Shown here: positions 1-9,178 of the stretch, piece by piece
Numbering within the stretch: the stretch's first letter is position 1
Layout: the number at the start of each line of letters is the position of its first letter
Assembly: GCF_004785685.1 (NCBI RefSeq)
Contig: NZ_SRPF01000001.1
Span: 1,140,264 to 1,204,263, forward strand
Length of the DNA: 64,000 nucleotides
Reading direction: 5' to 3'
Source of the DNA: Marinobacter confluentis
GTDB lineage: Bacteria; Pseudomonadota; Gammaproteobacteria; Pseudomonadales; Oleiphilaceae
Position numbers and translations under genes: made by a program
Notes under the pieces: generated by a model
What the model was told of the DNA's origin: nothing
Database searches by the model: none
What the model saw: the letters and a program-made list of their open reading frames with translations, nothing else

Positions 1-2
1 TT

Positions 3-209
3 TCAGCCGCCGATATTAAAGCGCGGATTCAGGCAGTCGCCACCAGCACCGCGAAGAACACCTCCTCCATGCGCGGGGATCGCCAGCGGGGTCGAAAAAC
101 AGAAATCGATGTCATTAACGGCTATATTGCAGAACGCGGCCAGGCCAAAGGTATTGCGACGCCGGTGAACCAATTGCTTGTCCGGCAGGTAAAAGAGTTA
201 ACCGAATAG
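3..209 (+). CDS. panE: 2-dehydropantoate 2-reductase, C-terminal end (partial)
   Basis: Only the last 68 codons are in the window; the gene enters from the left and stops with TAG. The translated end contains GRKTEIDVINGYI and GIATPVNQLL, which match the C-terminal ApbA/PanE domain of ketopantoate reductase. In that family these segments form the helical dimerisation and substrate-binding domain. The enzyme reduces ketopantoate to pantoate with NADPH in the cytoplasmic pantothenate/CoA pathway. The downstream adenosyltransferase begins 25 nt later on the same strand, so the two are probably co-transcribed. The N-terminal Rossmann domain is outside the window, so integrity cannot be judged. 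Confidence 0.85.
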   Translation, partial: SAADIKARIQAVATSTAKNTSSMRGDRQRGRKTEIDVINGYIAERGQAKGIATPVNQLLVRQVKELTE

Positions 210-234
210 AACCCAACACTCCAGGAGCCAAACC

Positions 235-792
235 ATGGGCAACCGCCTTTCCAAGATCTACACACGCACGGGTGACGACGGGTCTACCGGCCTGGCGGAC
301 GGCAACCGGATCGCCAAGAATGCCCAGCGGGTTGAAGCCATGGGCACTGCGGACGAGCTGAACTGCCATATCGGCTTATTGATCGAGACCCTGGATGCAG
401 ACGACGCACTGATCGAAACCCTGCGCCGGATCCAGCATCACCTGTTCGATCTGGGAGGCGAATTTGCGATTCCGGGTAGCAAGGTGATCGGCGATGACCA
501 TATCCAATGGCTGGAAACAACGCTGGACAGCCATAACGAGCCGCTGCCGCCGTTGAAGAACTTTGTGCTGCCCGGTGGCTCCCCAGCTGCGGCGCAGTGT
601 CACATGGCCAGGGCCGTCTGCCGCCGGGCAGAGCGGGTTGTCGTTGCCCTTAGCCATGAGGATTCCATCAACACCGAATCGCGGCATTACCTGAACAGGC
701 TGTCTGACCTTCTGTTCGTGATTGCCAGAAGCCTGGCAAGACGCAACGGCGGCGAAGAGATCCTCTGGGAACAGAAAAAGTCCGGGCTTTAG
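235..792 (+). CDS. Cob(I)alamin adenosyltransferase, PduO type
   Basis: This 185-residue protein transfers the adenosyl group of ATP to cob(I)alamin, giving coenzyme B12. The N-terminus carries the PduO-family ATP-binding motif TRTGDDGSTGL (about residues 10-20), followed by MGTADELNCHIG. The C-terminal helix has the conserved CRRAERVVV segment. Length is normal for a single-domain PduO-type enzyme. The ATG is preceded by AGGAG with normal spacing. It follows panE closely and converges with the chemoreceptor gene, whose stop lies 4 nt past its own. No cobalamin riboswitch can fit in the 25-nt gap upstream. No other B12 gene is in the window, so the enzyme probably serves salvage. Confidence 0.9.
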   Translation: MGNRLSKIYTRTGDDGSTGLADGNRIAKNAQRVEAMGTADELNCHIGLLIETLDADDALIETLRRIQHHLFDLGGEFAIPGSKVIGDDHIQWLETTLDSHNEPLPPLKNFVLPGGSPAAAQCHMARAVCRRAERVVVALSHEDSINTESRHYLNRLSDLLFVIARSLARRNGGEEILWEQKKSGL

Positions 793-796
793 CGAC

Positions 797-2827
797 TCAG
801 ACTTTAAAGGCCTCCACCAACCGTTGCAGCGAGGCCGTGAGTTCAGACATCCGCCGTGATGAAGAGAGTGTTTCGTTTGCGTTGTCGGCCGTGGCCTGAC
901 CCAGAACGCTGATCTGCTCGACGTTCGTATTAACGTTCTTGGCCACCGCCGATTGTTCCTCTGCTGCCTGGGCGATCTGGTGGCTCATGTCGACGATCAG
1001 CGAGATGCCCTTGGCAATTCGGTCCAGGGCTTCGGTGACTTCCGTGGATTTCCTGACCGTGGTTTCGGTAACGTCATGACTGTTGGTCATCGCCGTAACG
1101 GCATCCTTGACGCCACTTTGCAGGCGGGAAATCATGCCCTCGATTTCTTCTGTTGACTTGTGAGTCCGCTGCGACAGCGACCGGACCTCATCAGCCACTA
1201 CGGCAAAGCCCCTGCCCTGTTCACCGGCCCTGGCTGCCTCAATTGCAGCGTTCAGTGCCAGCAGGTTGGTCTGCTCGGCAATGGCCTTGATCTCTACAAG
1301 AACCTGGCTGATGTTATCGCTGTCTTTATTGACCCGGTTAATCACATCCACCGCACCGGCAATTTCCCGTGCCAGCGCGTTAATGGTGCCAACCGTATCC
1401 GCCACAACCTTCCGGCCTTTTTCCGTATCCTGTTCGGCACTGCCTGCACTTTCCGCAACCCGATGAGCGCTCTCAGTAACTTCGTTCACGGCCTCAACCA
1501 TCTGGTTCATGGCTTCGTTTATCTGGCCTGACTCTTCCATCTGCCTCGCCACAGCCTGGCTGTTTGCGGTTGCCGTATCGTTTACGCGGATTGCCTGCTG
1601 ATCCACATCAGATGTGGTGCGGCCAACCGAGCGGATCAGTTCTGCCATTTTGTCGGTCATATCGTTGAACTCTGTGGTCAGCGCACCCAGCTCATCACGG
1701 TTCTCGAGATCAATGTGGGTCGTCATATCACCTTCCGCCACAGACCTTGCAGCCCGGCTGAAGCTGCTGATCGCATTGCGCACAGACATGAAGAAACCAA
1801 CGTAGAGATAGACCACAACCAGCAACACCAGCACCAGCGCGGCGATAATCAGAAATCGCTGGTTTTCCTCCGCAGCCAGCCGGGACGTCAGGTTTTCGCG
1901 GATTACGTCAAAAATGGCCTCCGACGCCGCGTCAAAATGTGACAGCTCGTTTTCAATCTGGCCATTGAAATCCGGCCAGGACATTTCAAGTCGCATCGGC
2001 GTAATCACATTCACGTCAAGCTGATCACGAACCCGCAAAAGGCTGCCATCAAGCTGCTCAAACGCCTCTCTGGCCAAAACCTGAAGCGCCGGTGACGAGG
2101 CCAGGGTGACATCCATCGAGGGCCCCAGAAGAGAGGCCCGGTTGGTCAACTGGTCGTAGATTTCATTCAGCCCATCGCTCAGGTTGTAACCTACCTGACC
2201 TTCGAGCAGCGCATAGCCGCCGAAGGCTCTGGCCCGCCCCAGAATGCTGCGAGCATCCGGAAACGCTTCCCTGACCAGCCCGAGCATCAGAAGATTCTCA
2301 CGGGAGGCATCCTGGCCGAGGCCAGAAATTTCGATGGTGGCAGATAGCAGCGCCCGTACTTTCTGGACAAACTCCTGATAATACTTGAACTGGGGATCGA
2401 TATTGCTCTGATAGGCGTCTTCAGACACCAGTTTCTGCCAGTCAGCGGCCAGTTGATCAACCTGAGCCGCCCAGTTGCTGGCAGTATCGAACTGCACATC
2501 GGCGCTATCGATTTCTTTGAGAAGGGCATTGATGCGATTGGCGCTCTCATCCGACCGGGCCAGCAGTGTATTGTCGTCCTTGATCTTGCCAGGGGCACGG
2601 AGGTCGCGGTAGGCCATGGATTCGTGCAGCAGATCGTTGACTGTTTGGAGCTGCTCAAGCCCTTCCACTCCACGAGTCATGGTATCCACAGAGCGGTTCA
2701 GTTCACTGATAACAAGCCAGGCCAGCAGCACAATCGGCAACAGAAACAGCACGCTGATCAGGCTGAACTTGTAAAACATGGGCAGGCGATTCATCAGCGA
2801 CACGGCGGGCTTGATCAACAGCTTCAC
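797..2827 (-). CDS. Methyl-accepting chemotaxis protein
   Basis: A transmembrane chemoreceptor of about 676 residues. A first membrane helix (about residues 20-41) is followed by a periplasmic sensor region of roughly 280 residues. A second helix (about 324-347) leads to a HAMP domain (about 348-400) and a cytoplasmic signalling domain. The highly conserved hairpin tip, including [19 protein letters not shown], lies near residues 510-530. Receptors of this type signal through CheW/CheA to the flagellar motor. The ligand is not evident; the sensor region is helical, as in four-helix or HBM-type receptors. A GTG start at 2839 would be possible, but the GTG at 2827 has a GGGGG ribosome-binding sequence at better spacing. 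A sigma-28-like promoter lies upstream. Confidence 0.9.
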   Translation of the reverse strand: MKLLIKPAVSLMNRLPMFYKFSLISVLFLLPIVLLAWLVISELNRSVDTMTRGVEGLEQLQTVNDLLHESMAYRDLRAPGKIKDDNTLLARSDESANRINALLKEIDSADVQFDTASNWAAQVDQLAADWQKLVSEDAYQSNIDPQFKYYQEFVQKVRALLSATIEISGLGQDASRENLLMLGLVREAFPDARSILGRARAFGGYALLEGQVGYNLSDGLNEIYDQLTNRASLLGPSMDVTLASSPALQVLAREAFEQLDGSLLRVRDQLDVNVITPMRLEMSWPDFNGQIENELSHFDAASEAIFDVIRENLTSRLAAEENQRFLIIAALVLVLLVVVYLYVGFFMSVRNAISSFSRAARSVAEGDMTTHIDLENRDELGALTTEFNDMTDKMAELIRSVGRTTSDVDQQAIRVNDTATANSQAVARQMEESGQINEAMNQMVEAVNEVTESAHRVAESAGSAEQDTEKGRKVVADTVGTINALAREIAGAVDVINRVNKDSDNISQVLVEIKAIAEQTNLLALNAAIEAARAGEQGRGFAVVADEVRSLSQRTHKSTEEIEGMISRLQSGVKDAVTAMTNSHDVTETTVRKSTEVTEALDRIAKGISLIVDMSHQIAQAAEEQSAVAKNVNTNVEQISVLGQATADNANETLSSSRRMSELTASLQRLVEAFKV

Positions 2828-2864
2828 ATTAACCCCCACAGATTTTTAATTCTTAGTATTAAAT

Positions 2865-2891
2865 ATGTCGGCTAAAGTACTACAAAGTTGA
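2865..2891 (-). promoter_or_regulatory. Possible sigma-28 (FliA) promoter of the chemoreceptor gene
   Basis: Read on the minus strand, TCAA is followed after exactly 15 nt by GCCGACAT. The flagellar sigma-28 consensus is TAAA-N15-GCCGATAA. The match is 3 of 4 and 6 of 8 at the correct spacing, ending 37 nt before the proposed GTG start. Chemoreceptor genes are commonly sigma-28 dependent. The match is imperfect, so this is an inference. Confidence 0.4.
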
Positions 2892-2928
2892 GATTTTTTT
2901 GGCGAAAAAATGTAATTTTTGTTTTACA

Positions 2929-2953
2929 TCAAACACGCTAGACCCGTGTTTGA
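2929..2953. repeat. Perfect 9-bp inverted repeat in the ampE-chemoreceptor gap
   Basis: TCAAACACG and CGTGTTTGA flank a 7-nt spacer. The repeat lies 21 nt after the ampE stop and upstream of the possible chemoreceptor promoter. On the minus strand it is followed by an A- and T-rich stretch without a clear T-run. It could be a weak terminator for ampD-ampE or a repressor operator. Confidence 0.5.
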
Positions 2954-2973
2954 CCGCTTTTCGTCTATCCGGT

Positions 2974-3861
2974 TCACACCACACCTGCAATAACCAGCAG
3001 CGCAAAGCCACAGATCCACACCAGCATGCTACGGTTCAGCAGCCCCCGGATCGCAGCCAGGCTTCTTTCACCAAAATCCGGCCATTCGTCCGGGTGCAGC
3101 TTTGAAAAGCGTTCGGGCTCAAGCTCATAGCCCGTCAACGAGCTGTTGGCGGCTGCGATCAGCGTTTTCCTGTTCTCACCGGCAATCGTCAGCACTGCGG
3201 ACCTCCCCTCACTTAGCCATCCCGCCAGATCCCCGGCAATGCCAAAGGTAAGACCCAGAAGTCGTGCTGGCAGGAAGCTTACGATACCGGCCAGACGACC
3301 AAACCGGGGACGGGCCGCCGCGTGTGGCCAGTGGTCACGCAGACCAATCAGACCGCCTGCGGCAAAAGCACCAGCTGGTCCACCAATCACATACCAGAAA
3401 GCAATCACGAAATAATGCTCAAAAACCCGCGCGATCAGGGTGTCTGAAAGCGCCCGGTGCATGTGTTCAGGTGACCCCGCGGCGCCCCTCTCCACTGGCG
3501 GCAACAGGTCGTGAATCTGCCGCCACGCCCCCTGCATGTCACCCCTGCGCCAGGCGTTGCCGTAATCATCAAGCACACGGCCCAGGCCAGGCGTACCCAT
3601 CAGACCAAGCAATAACAGAAAAGCCAGGGGGTGAACGGCAAGCGACCAGCCTGCGCTGCGCAACCAGTACTCAGCTGCGAACAGAAGCAGCACCGGGACC
3701 GCCACCATCAGCAAACCTTTGCTGAGACTGGCCTCCTTGCCCGGAACAACGCTGTGCGAATAACCAAAAGCTTTACGCCAGAATACCTCCCCGGAAAACA
3801 GATTGGCTCCGTCAAGCTTCCGGCGCAGCACATACGCCAACAGAAAAACAACGAATTCCAT
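2974..3861 (-). CDS. ampE: AmpE-like inner-membrane signalling protein
   Basis: This 295-residue membrane protein resembles AmpE, an inner-membrane protein encoded next to AmpD and linked to control of beta-lactamase induction and peptidoglycan recycling. The N-terminus (EFVVFLLAYVLRRKLDGAN) is typical of the family. Hydrophobic segments lie near residues 47-66, 77-95 and 145-170 and at the extreme C-terminus, with a large soluble region between them. Its ATG overlaps the TGA of ampD by one base, so the pair is translationally coupled. The molecular activity of AmpE is not well established. No ampC or ampR is in the window. Confidence 0.85.
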   Translation of the reverse strand: MEFVVFLLAYVLRRKLDGANLFSGEVFWRKAFGYSHSVVPGKEASLSKGLLMVAVPVLLLFAAEYWLRSAGWSLAVHPLAFLLLLGLMGTPGLGRVLDDYGNAWRRGDMQGAWRQIHDLLPPVERGAAGSPEHMHRALSDTLIARVFEHYFVIAFWYVIGGPAGAFAAGGLIGLRDHWPHAAARPRFGRLAGIVSFLPARLLGLTFGIAGDLAGWLSEGRSAVLTIAGENRKTLIAAANSSLTGYELEPERFSKLHPDEWPDFGERSLAAIRGLLNRSMLVWICGFALLVIAGVV

Positions 3862-4517
3862 CAGGTTACTCCTCGGTTGCCCAGCGCCCCAGCAAGAAGA
3901 ACACGAAAATGCGACCAGTCGAACGCCTGGCCCGGGTCGGTTTTACGGCCCGGTGCAATATCACTGTGGCCGGTTATCCGTGCTGGAGTTATGTCAGGCC
4001 AGGCGGCCATGATCAGCACTGACAATTGGGCCAGCTGACGATACTGGACATCGGTATAAGGCGTGTCGTCCGTGCCCTCCAGCTCTATGCCAATGGAAAA
4101 ATCGTTGCATTCAGTCTGGCCCTGAAAGCTCGATCGCCCCGCATGCCAGGCGCGATGCCGCAGATCCACAAACTGAAGCAGTGACCCGTCCCGCCGAACC
4201 AGGAGGTGTGACGACACTTTAAGATCGGCGATGGTCTGAAAATAGGGGTGGGCGCCCGGATCAAGCTGATTACAGAAGAACTGTTCAATGGCGTCACCGC
4301 TGAACTGCCCCGGCGGAAGGCTGATGTTATGCACGACCAGCAGCGAGGGAACCTGGCCGTCTGGCCGCTGGTTATAGTTGGGGGATGCACACCAGCGCGC
4401 GGCCTCGATTCGGCCGCTGGCCCGCAAGCGTTGGGCCTGTTCATGGAGTGCGTGCTGATCTGATGGTACCGGGTTCTGGTCTGACAAGGGCTTTCCGTCA
4501 ATCGGGAGCTGGGACAT
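3861..4517 (-). CDS. ampD: 1,6-anhydro-N-acetylmuramyl-L-alanine amidase AmpD
   Basis: A cytoplasmic zinc amidase of about 218 residues that cleaves the stem peptide from anhydro-muropeptides during cell-wall recycling. The amidase_2 fold is recognisable from LVVHNISLPP (zinc ligand His near residue 63), HRAWHAGRSSFQG, IGIELEGTDDTPYT, and ITGHSDIAPGRKTDPG near residues 180-192 with the second His and the Asp ligand. The ATG at 4517 was chosen because AGGAGCT lies just upstream; an in-frame start six codons earlier lacks this. The 50 or so residues before the catalytic core are longer than in the enteric enzyme. It forms an operon with ampE. Confidence 0.93.
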   Translation of the reverse strand: MSQLPIDGKPLSDQNPVPSDQHALHEQAQRLRASGRIEAARWCASPNYNQRPDGQVPSLLVVHNISLPPGQFSGDAIEQFFCNQLDPGAHPYFQTIADLKVSSHLLVRRDGSLLQFVDLRHRAWHAGRSSFQGQTECNDFSIGIELEGTDDTPYTDVQYRQLAQLSVLIMAAWPDITPARITGHSDIAPGRKTDPGQAFDWSHFRVLLAGALGNRGVT

Positions 4518-4568
4518 AGCTCCTGATTGAAGCACAAAGTCGCTGATCAGGGAAAGGCAGGGGCAGCC

Positions 4569-6899
4569 TCAGTCTTTGCGGCTGCTTCGCAGATTATCAA
4601 TGATTGACTCAAGCGCACGGTCGAAGATCAGGCCATCATCAAGCATGGCAATCTCATTAAGCTCGAGAGCTCTGGCCAGTTCCTCGCGCTGATATTCGGC
4701 AACCTTGGCGCCACTGCGGTTCACGAAAATATACTTGCCAGTGGCTTTGATGAAGGCCGCCAGTTTGCAACGCACCTTGTTGTCATCCCGCGTCATCTCG
4801 ATCCAGGAACCGACGCGCAGGCTATCAGCGCGTTGCAGCCATTCCACGGCAACCGCATCGACAGTTGGCGTAGCCTGGGCTGTATCCTTTGCCTGCACGG
4901 GCTCTTGTGCGGCGGCATGTTCTGCCTCACCACTGGTAATATCCGGGCTGTCTGAAGCCCGGTTTTCCGCTTCAGGGCTCTGAGGCTCCAGGCTCACCGT
5001 ATCGGGAGCCGCCGGCGGCTCGACCGGCGCCTTTGCGCTGGGCTTTGCGGCAGTGACCAGGCGCTGGAACACATCTACATGGGCCAGCTCAAGGTCCCTG
5101 ATAGCGGCATCCGTTGCAAACGGATCCCAGGAAATTTCTTGCAATGCAGATCTCAGGCTGTCAACGATACCTGGGATTGCTTTAAGCAGCTCGCTTCGGG
5201 TGTCGTCTGTTACCGGCCTGGGGTCCACGCTCCAGACCAGATTTTCGGTCAGCCGCCTGGCCTGATGCCACTGATCACTGTCTTCGCCTGCCCGCAGAAC
5301 CACCCACTGGAGATATTTGCTGAGCGCTTCGTCCAGCAGCCGGACAACCGATTGCGGCAGTTCGCGGCCGTCCTGCACTTCGTCAACTAATGAGCGGGCT
5401 GCTTCGGACGCCCGCTCCTGCCGTGCGCGCCCTTCTTCGGCGTCTTTCAGGCGCTGCTCGACCAGCTCCCTGCGACGGCGATCCAGGTCCATGAAGTGGC
5501 CAAAATCGTTCAGCAGTTCGGTAAACAGGTCGACATTATCGTTGTACTCGTTAAGCACGCGCTCGACGACCGATTCAATCCGGTCCCGCAGCGGGTCTCT
5601 CTGCCCGGGCTTTTTCTCTGTCCACCCCATGGCGGCCAGTGCCAGCTCGTTCAATAATTTACGGACCGGATGGCCACCCCGGTTAAAGAAGTTCTTGTCA
5701 CTGAGTGCCACTTTGAGAACCGGAATCTGTAGCCGGCTGATGATGGCTTTCATGGTGGAATGAAGCTGACGATCTTCCAGAATGAAATCAAACAGCATGG
5801 ACACCAGGTTAATGACATCGCTATCAACCTGGCCGGCTGTCACACGTTCGCCACGTTCATTCACAAACAGTGGCTGGAGCTGGCTCGAGAGCGACACTAT
5901 GTCGTCGGTACCCCACCCTGTTGCCTCGGCCTGAATGTTGTTCAGACGAGCCATAAGAGTGTCTGTATCAAGCACACCGGTGCCTGCCGGATTGCCGGAA
6001 GCGGAACCACCTTGTTGCCCCCCGTGCAAAAGCGCGGTGAGCTCTGAGAAGGTCGCCTGTACCTCGGTTCCGGAGTGACTTGCGGATGAACCGGGCGTAC
6101 CCTGCCCGGAACGGTCACTGGCCGGTGCCTGGGCAGCCTGCTCCTGCCCCGAACCAGTCCCACCGCCTGATGCGGCCGGGGCAGAACTTTTCGGCGCTTT
6201 GCCTGGTGCCGGCGGGCGCTTCATGTCAGGCAGCACGCCTTCGGCAATCAGGGTTTTGTTCGCGTTCTTGTAGAAATCGCCGAGAATGCCACCCAGCAGG
6301 CGGTCAAAAAGCTTCAGCACCACCAGCTTGGCACGAATGTCGATATCCAGGTCAGCGCAGGCCTCGGCGAGCCCGCCGCAGATGACTTCCGGACTCAGCG
6401 GCATCTGGCTGTTGTCCAGCCTCATTGATGGCAGCAGGTGAGCCACCCGCACGTTAAGCAGGTGGATGGCCTCACTGTTCTGGGAGCGAAGCTTGTTGAT
6501 CAGGTTATCGATGGCGACCTGCTGCTCAAGCTGGGAATGATCCAGCAGGCTCAAAGATTCTTCATCAACATCGTCCAGCGTGCCGGAACGACCTTTGGGA
6601 CTAAACTTGCCGATTTCATTGAAGGCACTGCTGACATACTGAAGCACTGACACCGTCATGCTTTTGCGACGAAGCCGAAGCTCGCGCATGGCGTCAAAGT
6701 AGGCGGTCTGATCCTGATTGGTGCCGGCCTTGTCGGCGAGTTCGAACAGCGCGTCATCCGCCTGATCAAAAAACTCCGACATGACCGCCTTGAGCGACTG
6801 ACCTGATACGTCACGCAATCGCACCAGCGCCGCCGGCAGGCTGAACCTTTGGGGGATGCCGTGATTTTTCAGGTTGACGACTTTGCGGTCCTGCGCCAT
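4569..6899 (-). CDS. DUF1631 family protein with C-terminal PilZ-like region
   Basis: A 776-residue cytoplasmic protein matching the DUF1631 family of Gammaproteobacteria, whose function is not established. The N-terminal third is helical and ends in a Gly/Ser/Ala-rich linker near residues 230-280. A central helical block follows, then a second Pro/Glu/Ala-rich linker near residues 620-685. The C-terminal 90 residues contain [27 protein letters not shown] and [13 protein letters not shown], which look like a divergent PilZ-type barrel. The canonical c-di-GMP pair (RxxxR and DxSxxG) is not clear, so nucleotide binding is only a guess. No signal peptide or membrane helix. Single gene, divergent from nadC. 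Confidence 0.8.
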   Translation of the reverse strand: MAQDRKVVNLKNHGIPQRFSLPAALVRLRDVSGQSLKAVMSEFFDQADDALFELADKAGTNQDQTAYFDAMRELRLRRKSMTVSVLQYVSSAFNEIGKFSPKGRSGTLDDVDEESLSLLDHSQLEQQVAIDNLINKLRSQNSEAIHLLNVRVAHLLPSMRLDNSQMPLSPEVICGGLAEACADLDIDIRAKLVVLKLFDRLLGGILGDFYKNANKTLIAEGVLPDMKRPPAPGKAPKSSAPAASGGGTGSGQEQAAQAPASDRSGQGTPGSSASHSGTEVQATFSELTALLHGGQQGGSASGNPAGTGVLDTDTLMARLNNIQAEATGWGTDDIVSLSSQLQPLFVNERGERVTAGQVDSDVINLVSMLFDFILEDRQLHSTMKAIISRLQIPVLKVALSDKNFFNRGGHPVRKLLNELALAAMGWTEKKPGQRDPLRDRIESVVERVLNEYNDNVDLFTELLNDFGHFMDLDRRRRELVEQRLKDAEEGRARQERASEAARSLVDEVQDGRELPQSVVRLLDEALSKYLQWVVLRAGEDSDQWHQARRLTENLVWSVDPRPVTDDTRSELLKAIPGIVDSLRSALQEISWDPFATDAAIRDLELAHVDVFQRLVTAAKPSAKAPVEPPAAPDTVSLEPQSPEAENRASDSPDITSGEAEHAAAQEPVQAKDTAQATPTVDAVAVEWLQRADSLRVGSWIEMTRDDNKVRCKLAAFIKATGKYIFVNRSGAKVAEYQREELARALELNEIAMLDDGLIFDRALESIIDNLRSSRKD

Positions 6900-6994
6900 T
6901 CGGCTGCTCCAGACGTGAACGATACAATCTCTTACGACGATCTTATGCTCTTGGTACGTCAGCTTGTGTCAGAAATTGTCACCTTTTGTGTTTA

Positions 6995-7010
6995 AGTGAT
7001 GCGCGTCACA
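6995..7010. promoter_or_regulatory. Candidate CRP/Vfr-type binding site
   Basis: AGTGA and TCACA flank six bases, matching TGTGA-N6-TCACA at 9 of 10 core positions. It lies between the divergent DUF1631 and nadC genes, 95 bp and 110 bp from their starts. The regulator gene is not in the window. The assignment rests on sequence alone. Confidence 0.45.
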
Positions 7011-7120
7011 TTTTAGCATCTCGCACTGCGCCCATTTGGAGAAACGAACCGGACCCGATAGAATCCGGTTGCGTTATTTCAAACCCCACAGACCACTACC
7101 TTGAAGCCCCGGGCAACTCA

Positions 7121-7963
7121 ATGAACTACGACGATCTGCTTGAAGAATCCCGCGTCGAAGCGGTTACCCGCAGCCTCAGGGAAGATATCGGCGATGGCGA
7201 CATCACGGCGCGCCTGATTCCCGCTAACCGGATGGCCAGCGGCAGGGTTATTACCCGCGAAACGGCAGTGATCGCCGGGCGCGCCTGGGTCGAAGAGGTG
7301 TTCCTGCAGGTTGACCCGACCGTAGAGCTCGACTGGCATGTAAACGACGGCGATGCAGCGTCCGCGGGGCAGACCCTGTTTACCCTGTCGGGTAATGCCC
7401 GAAGCCTTCTGACCGCTGAACGGTCTGCGCTGAACTGGCTGCAGGCACTGTCTGGCACTGCCACTATCTGCGCTAGCTATGCCGCCCGGGTTGCCCACAC
7501 CGGGGTGCGCCTGCTGGATACCCGCAAAACCGTTCCCGGCCTGCGCCTGGCCCAGAAATACGCAGTGACCTGCGGCGGCTGCCACAACCACCGAATCGGT
7601 CTTTACGATGCGTTTCTGATCAAGGAAAACCACATTGCCGCCTGTGGCTCGATTGCAAATGCCGTGCGCGAAGCCCGGCGTATTGCACCCGGCAAGCCTG
7701 TAGAAGTGGAAACTGAAAATCATGATGAGCTGGAGCAGGCCCTTGCCGCCGGCGCTGACATCATCATGCTGGACGAGTTTTCTCTGGAGGGTATGCGTGA
7801 GGCAGTCAGGCTGACCGCCTCGGCAGCAAAGCTGGAGGCATCCGGCGGCATCAATGAAAAGACGCTGGTGCCCATTGCGGAAACCGGCGTTGACTATATT
7901 TCCATCGGTGCGCTGACCAAGGACATCCGGGCTATCGATCTGTCGATGCGGCTGGATGCCTGA
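7121..7963 (+). CDS. nadC: Nicotinate-nucleotide pyrophosphorylase (carboxylating)
   Basis: A 280-residue cytoplasmic enzyme that converts quinolinate and PRPP to nicotinate mononucleotide, CO2 and pyrophosphate in NAD synthesis. Family motifs are complete: [14 protein letters not shown] near the start, [68 protein letters not shown], and LEASGGIN followed by [11 protein letters not shown]. The ORF extends 45 codons further upstream, but family members begin at [15 protein letters not shown] sequence, so the ATG at 7121 is used. It converges with yqcC, ending 6 bp from that gene's stop. A 7-bp stem with a 10-nt loop lies in the leader at 7047-7070. Confidence 0.93.
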   Translation: MNYDDLLEESRVEAVTRSLREDIGDGDITARLIPANRMASGRVITRETAVIAGRAWVEEVFLQVDPTVELDWHVNDGDAASAGQTLFTLSGNARSLLTAERSALNWLQALSGTATICASYAARVAHTGVRLLDTRKTVPGLRLAQKYAVTCGGCHNHRIGLYDAFLIKENHIAACGSIANAVREARRIAPGKPVEVETENHDELEQALAAGADIIMLDEFSLEGMREAVRLTASAAKLEASGGINEKTLVPIAETGVDYISIGALTKDIRAIDLSMRLDA

Positions 7964-7969
7964 AGCCGG

Positions 7970-8308
7970 TCAACTCTTTCCTGACAGCAAACGATCCATC
8001 TCTGCCAGTTCCCTGATCAGGCGCTGCCCCGATTCTTCCCTGGCACGGAAATGCTCCTCAGCCATGGGTGCCATACCCGACACCGCTGGCAACGGGCGCT
8101 CCGCCTCGATCAGAACCTTCATACGACTGATGAACACGAACTGAAGCCACTGGGTAAACTCCAACTGATCAATACCGAATGGCTGGCTGCTCTGCAGGGC
8201 TTCAGCCGGCGGCGGCTTTTTCTCCCAGACGCCCAACTGGCGCAGCTCAATCTCGATCTGGATCAGGCTGTCAGCGACCCGGGAGATGTGGTCGGATGAA
8301 CCGGCCAT
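7970..8308 (-). CDS. yqcC: YqcC family protein (DUF446)
   Basis: A 112-residue soluble protein of the YqcC/DUF446 family, recognised from VADSLIQIEIELRQLG, FGIDQLEFTQWLQFVFI and RMKVLIEAERPLP. The family is widespread in Gammaproteobacteria and its function is unknown. The ATG has a strong AGGAGG 10 nt upstream. It starts 18 nt after the parA stop on the same strand, so the two are probably co-transcribed. In other bacteria yqcC is often next to truC; here truC is absent and parA and hda take its place. Confidence 0.75.
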   Translation of the reverse strand: MAGSSDHISRVADSLIQIEIELRQLGVWEKKPPPAEALQSSQPFGIDQLEFTQWLQFVFISRMKVLIEAERPLPAVSGMAPMAEEHFRAREESGQRLIRELAEMDRLLSGKS

Positions 8309-8326
8309 TCGACGTTCCTCCTGCTA

Positions 8327-9124
8327 TCAGTCCGCCAGCGGTTCCAGTTCCACAGTTTCACCATGCAACACGGCGAACAGGTCTTCGTACTGGCGGGTCA
8401 ATGGATGTTTCGGGGCCATGTGAATCAGCGGCTTGCGGGCCTGGTGGGATTCCTTCATTTTGACTGAGCTGGACAACCTGACTGGCAGAACTGGCAGCCC
8501 TTCATCCATTAGTTCACGTACCAGCTGTTTCGGCAGGCTGGCCCGCGGTTGAAACTGGTTGGCAACAATGCCCTCGACCACCAGATCCTCGTTGTGATCT
8601 TCCTGCAACTCCTGAATTTCGTGCAGAATGCTGTAAAGCGCCTGACGCGAAAAGTCATCACAGTCAAAGGGAATCAGGCAGCGCTGCGCGGCAATGAGCG
8701 CAGATCGAGTGTAGAAATTAAGCGCCGGGGCCGTGTCGATGTAGATGGCATCAAAGGATTCGCTGAGCTTTTTAAGCGCTTCCCGAAGCTTGTAGATTTT
8801 GTGTTTGGCCTCCAGCTTGCGCTCGAGAAAATCCAGCTCCGGGCTTGAGGGCATCACAAACAGGTTGTCAAAAGGCGTGGCGTGCACAAACTCGTCCGGC
8901 CGGCGGTTGAATACGGTAAAAGCCACCGTCTGCTCAAGGTAGTCCGCTACCGTATCTTTCAGGTCGGCCGAAGATTTCCCTAGCAGATACTGGGTGGAAT
9001 TGCCCTGTGGATCCAGATCCACCACCAGGGTCCGCTTGCCTCGGGCCGCGCTGATCGCCGCCAGGTTGCAGGTGATACTGGATTTACCGACACCACCTTT
9101 CTGATTGAATACCACGCGCCTCAT
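8327..9124 (-). CDS. ParA-family ATPase without a ParB partner
   Basis: A 265-residue deviant Walker A ATPase of the ParA/Soj/MinD class. The N-terminus has QKGGVGKSSITCNLA with the signature lysines, followed by LVVDLDPQGNST and YIDTAPALNFYTRSAL. Such proteins bind the nucleoid or membrane and position chromosomes, plasmids or protein clusters. No parB or parS-like repeat is visible nearby, and no plasmid genes are present. It is therefore an orphan ParA rather than the chromosomal par locus. It sits between hda and yqcC in a five-gene minus-strand run (DUF2066, phosphatidyltransferase, hda, parA, yqcC). Its cargo cannot be inferred. Confidence 0.85.
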   Translation of the reverse strand: MRRVVFNQKGGVGKSSITCNLAAISAARGKRTLVVDLDPQGNSTQYLLGKSSADLKDTVADYLEQTVAFTVFNRRPDEFVHATPFDNLFVMPSSPELDFLERKLEAKHKIYKLREALKKLSESFDAIYIDTAPALNFYTRSALIAAQRCLIPFDCDDFSRQALYSILHEIQELQEDHNEDLVVEGIVANQFQPRASLPKQLVRELMDEGLPVLPVRLSSSVKMKESHQARKPLIHMAPKHPLTRQYEDLFAVLHGETVELEPLAD

Positions 9125-9178
9125 TGTTTTTCTCCCAGTGAATCCTGTTTGTTATCTGCGGTTTCCGCTACCCGTTCT

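Noticed and set aside
210..234. Cobalamin riboswitch before the adenosyltransferase
   Set aside because: Only 25 nt lie between the panE stop and the start codon, far too short for the aptamer.
7047..7070. Riboswitch or NadQ-type control structure in the nadC leader
   Set aside because: Only a single 7-bp stem with a 10-nt loop is seen. Nothing more supports a ligand-binding RNA or operator.
8327..9124. Plasmid or chromosomal partition locus
   Set aside because: No parB, no parS-like repeats and no replication gene; all neighbours are chromosomal housekeeping genes.
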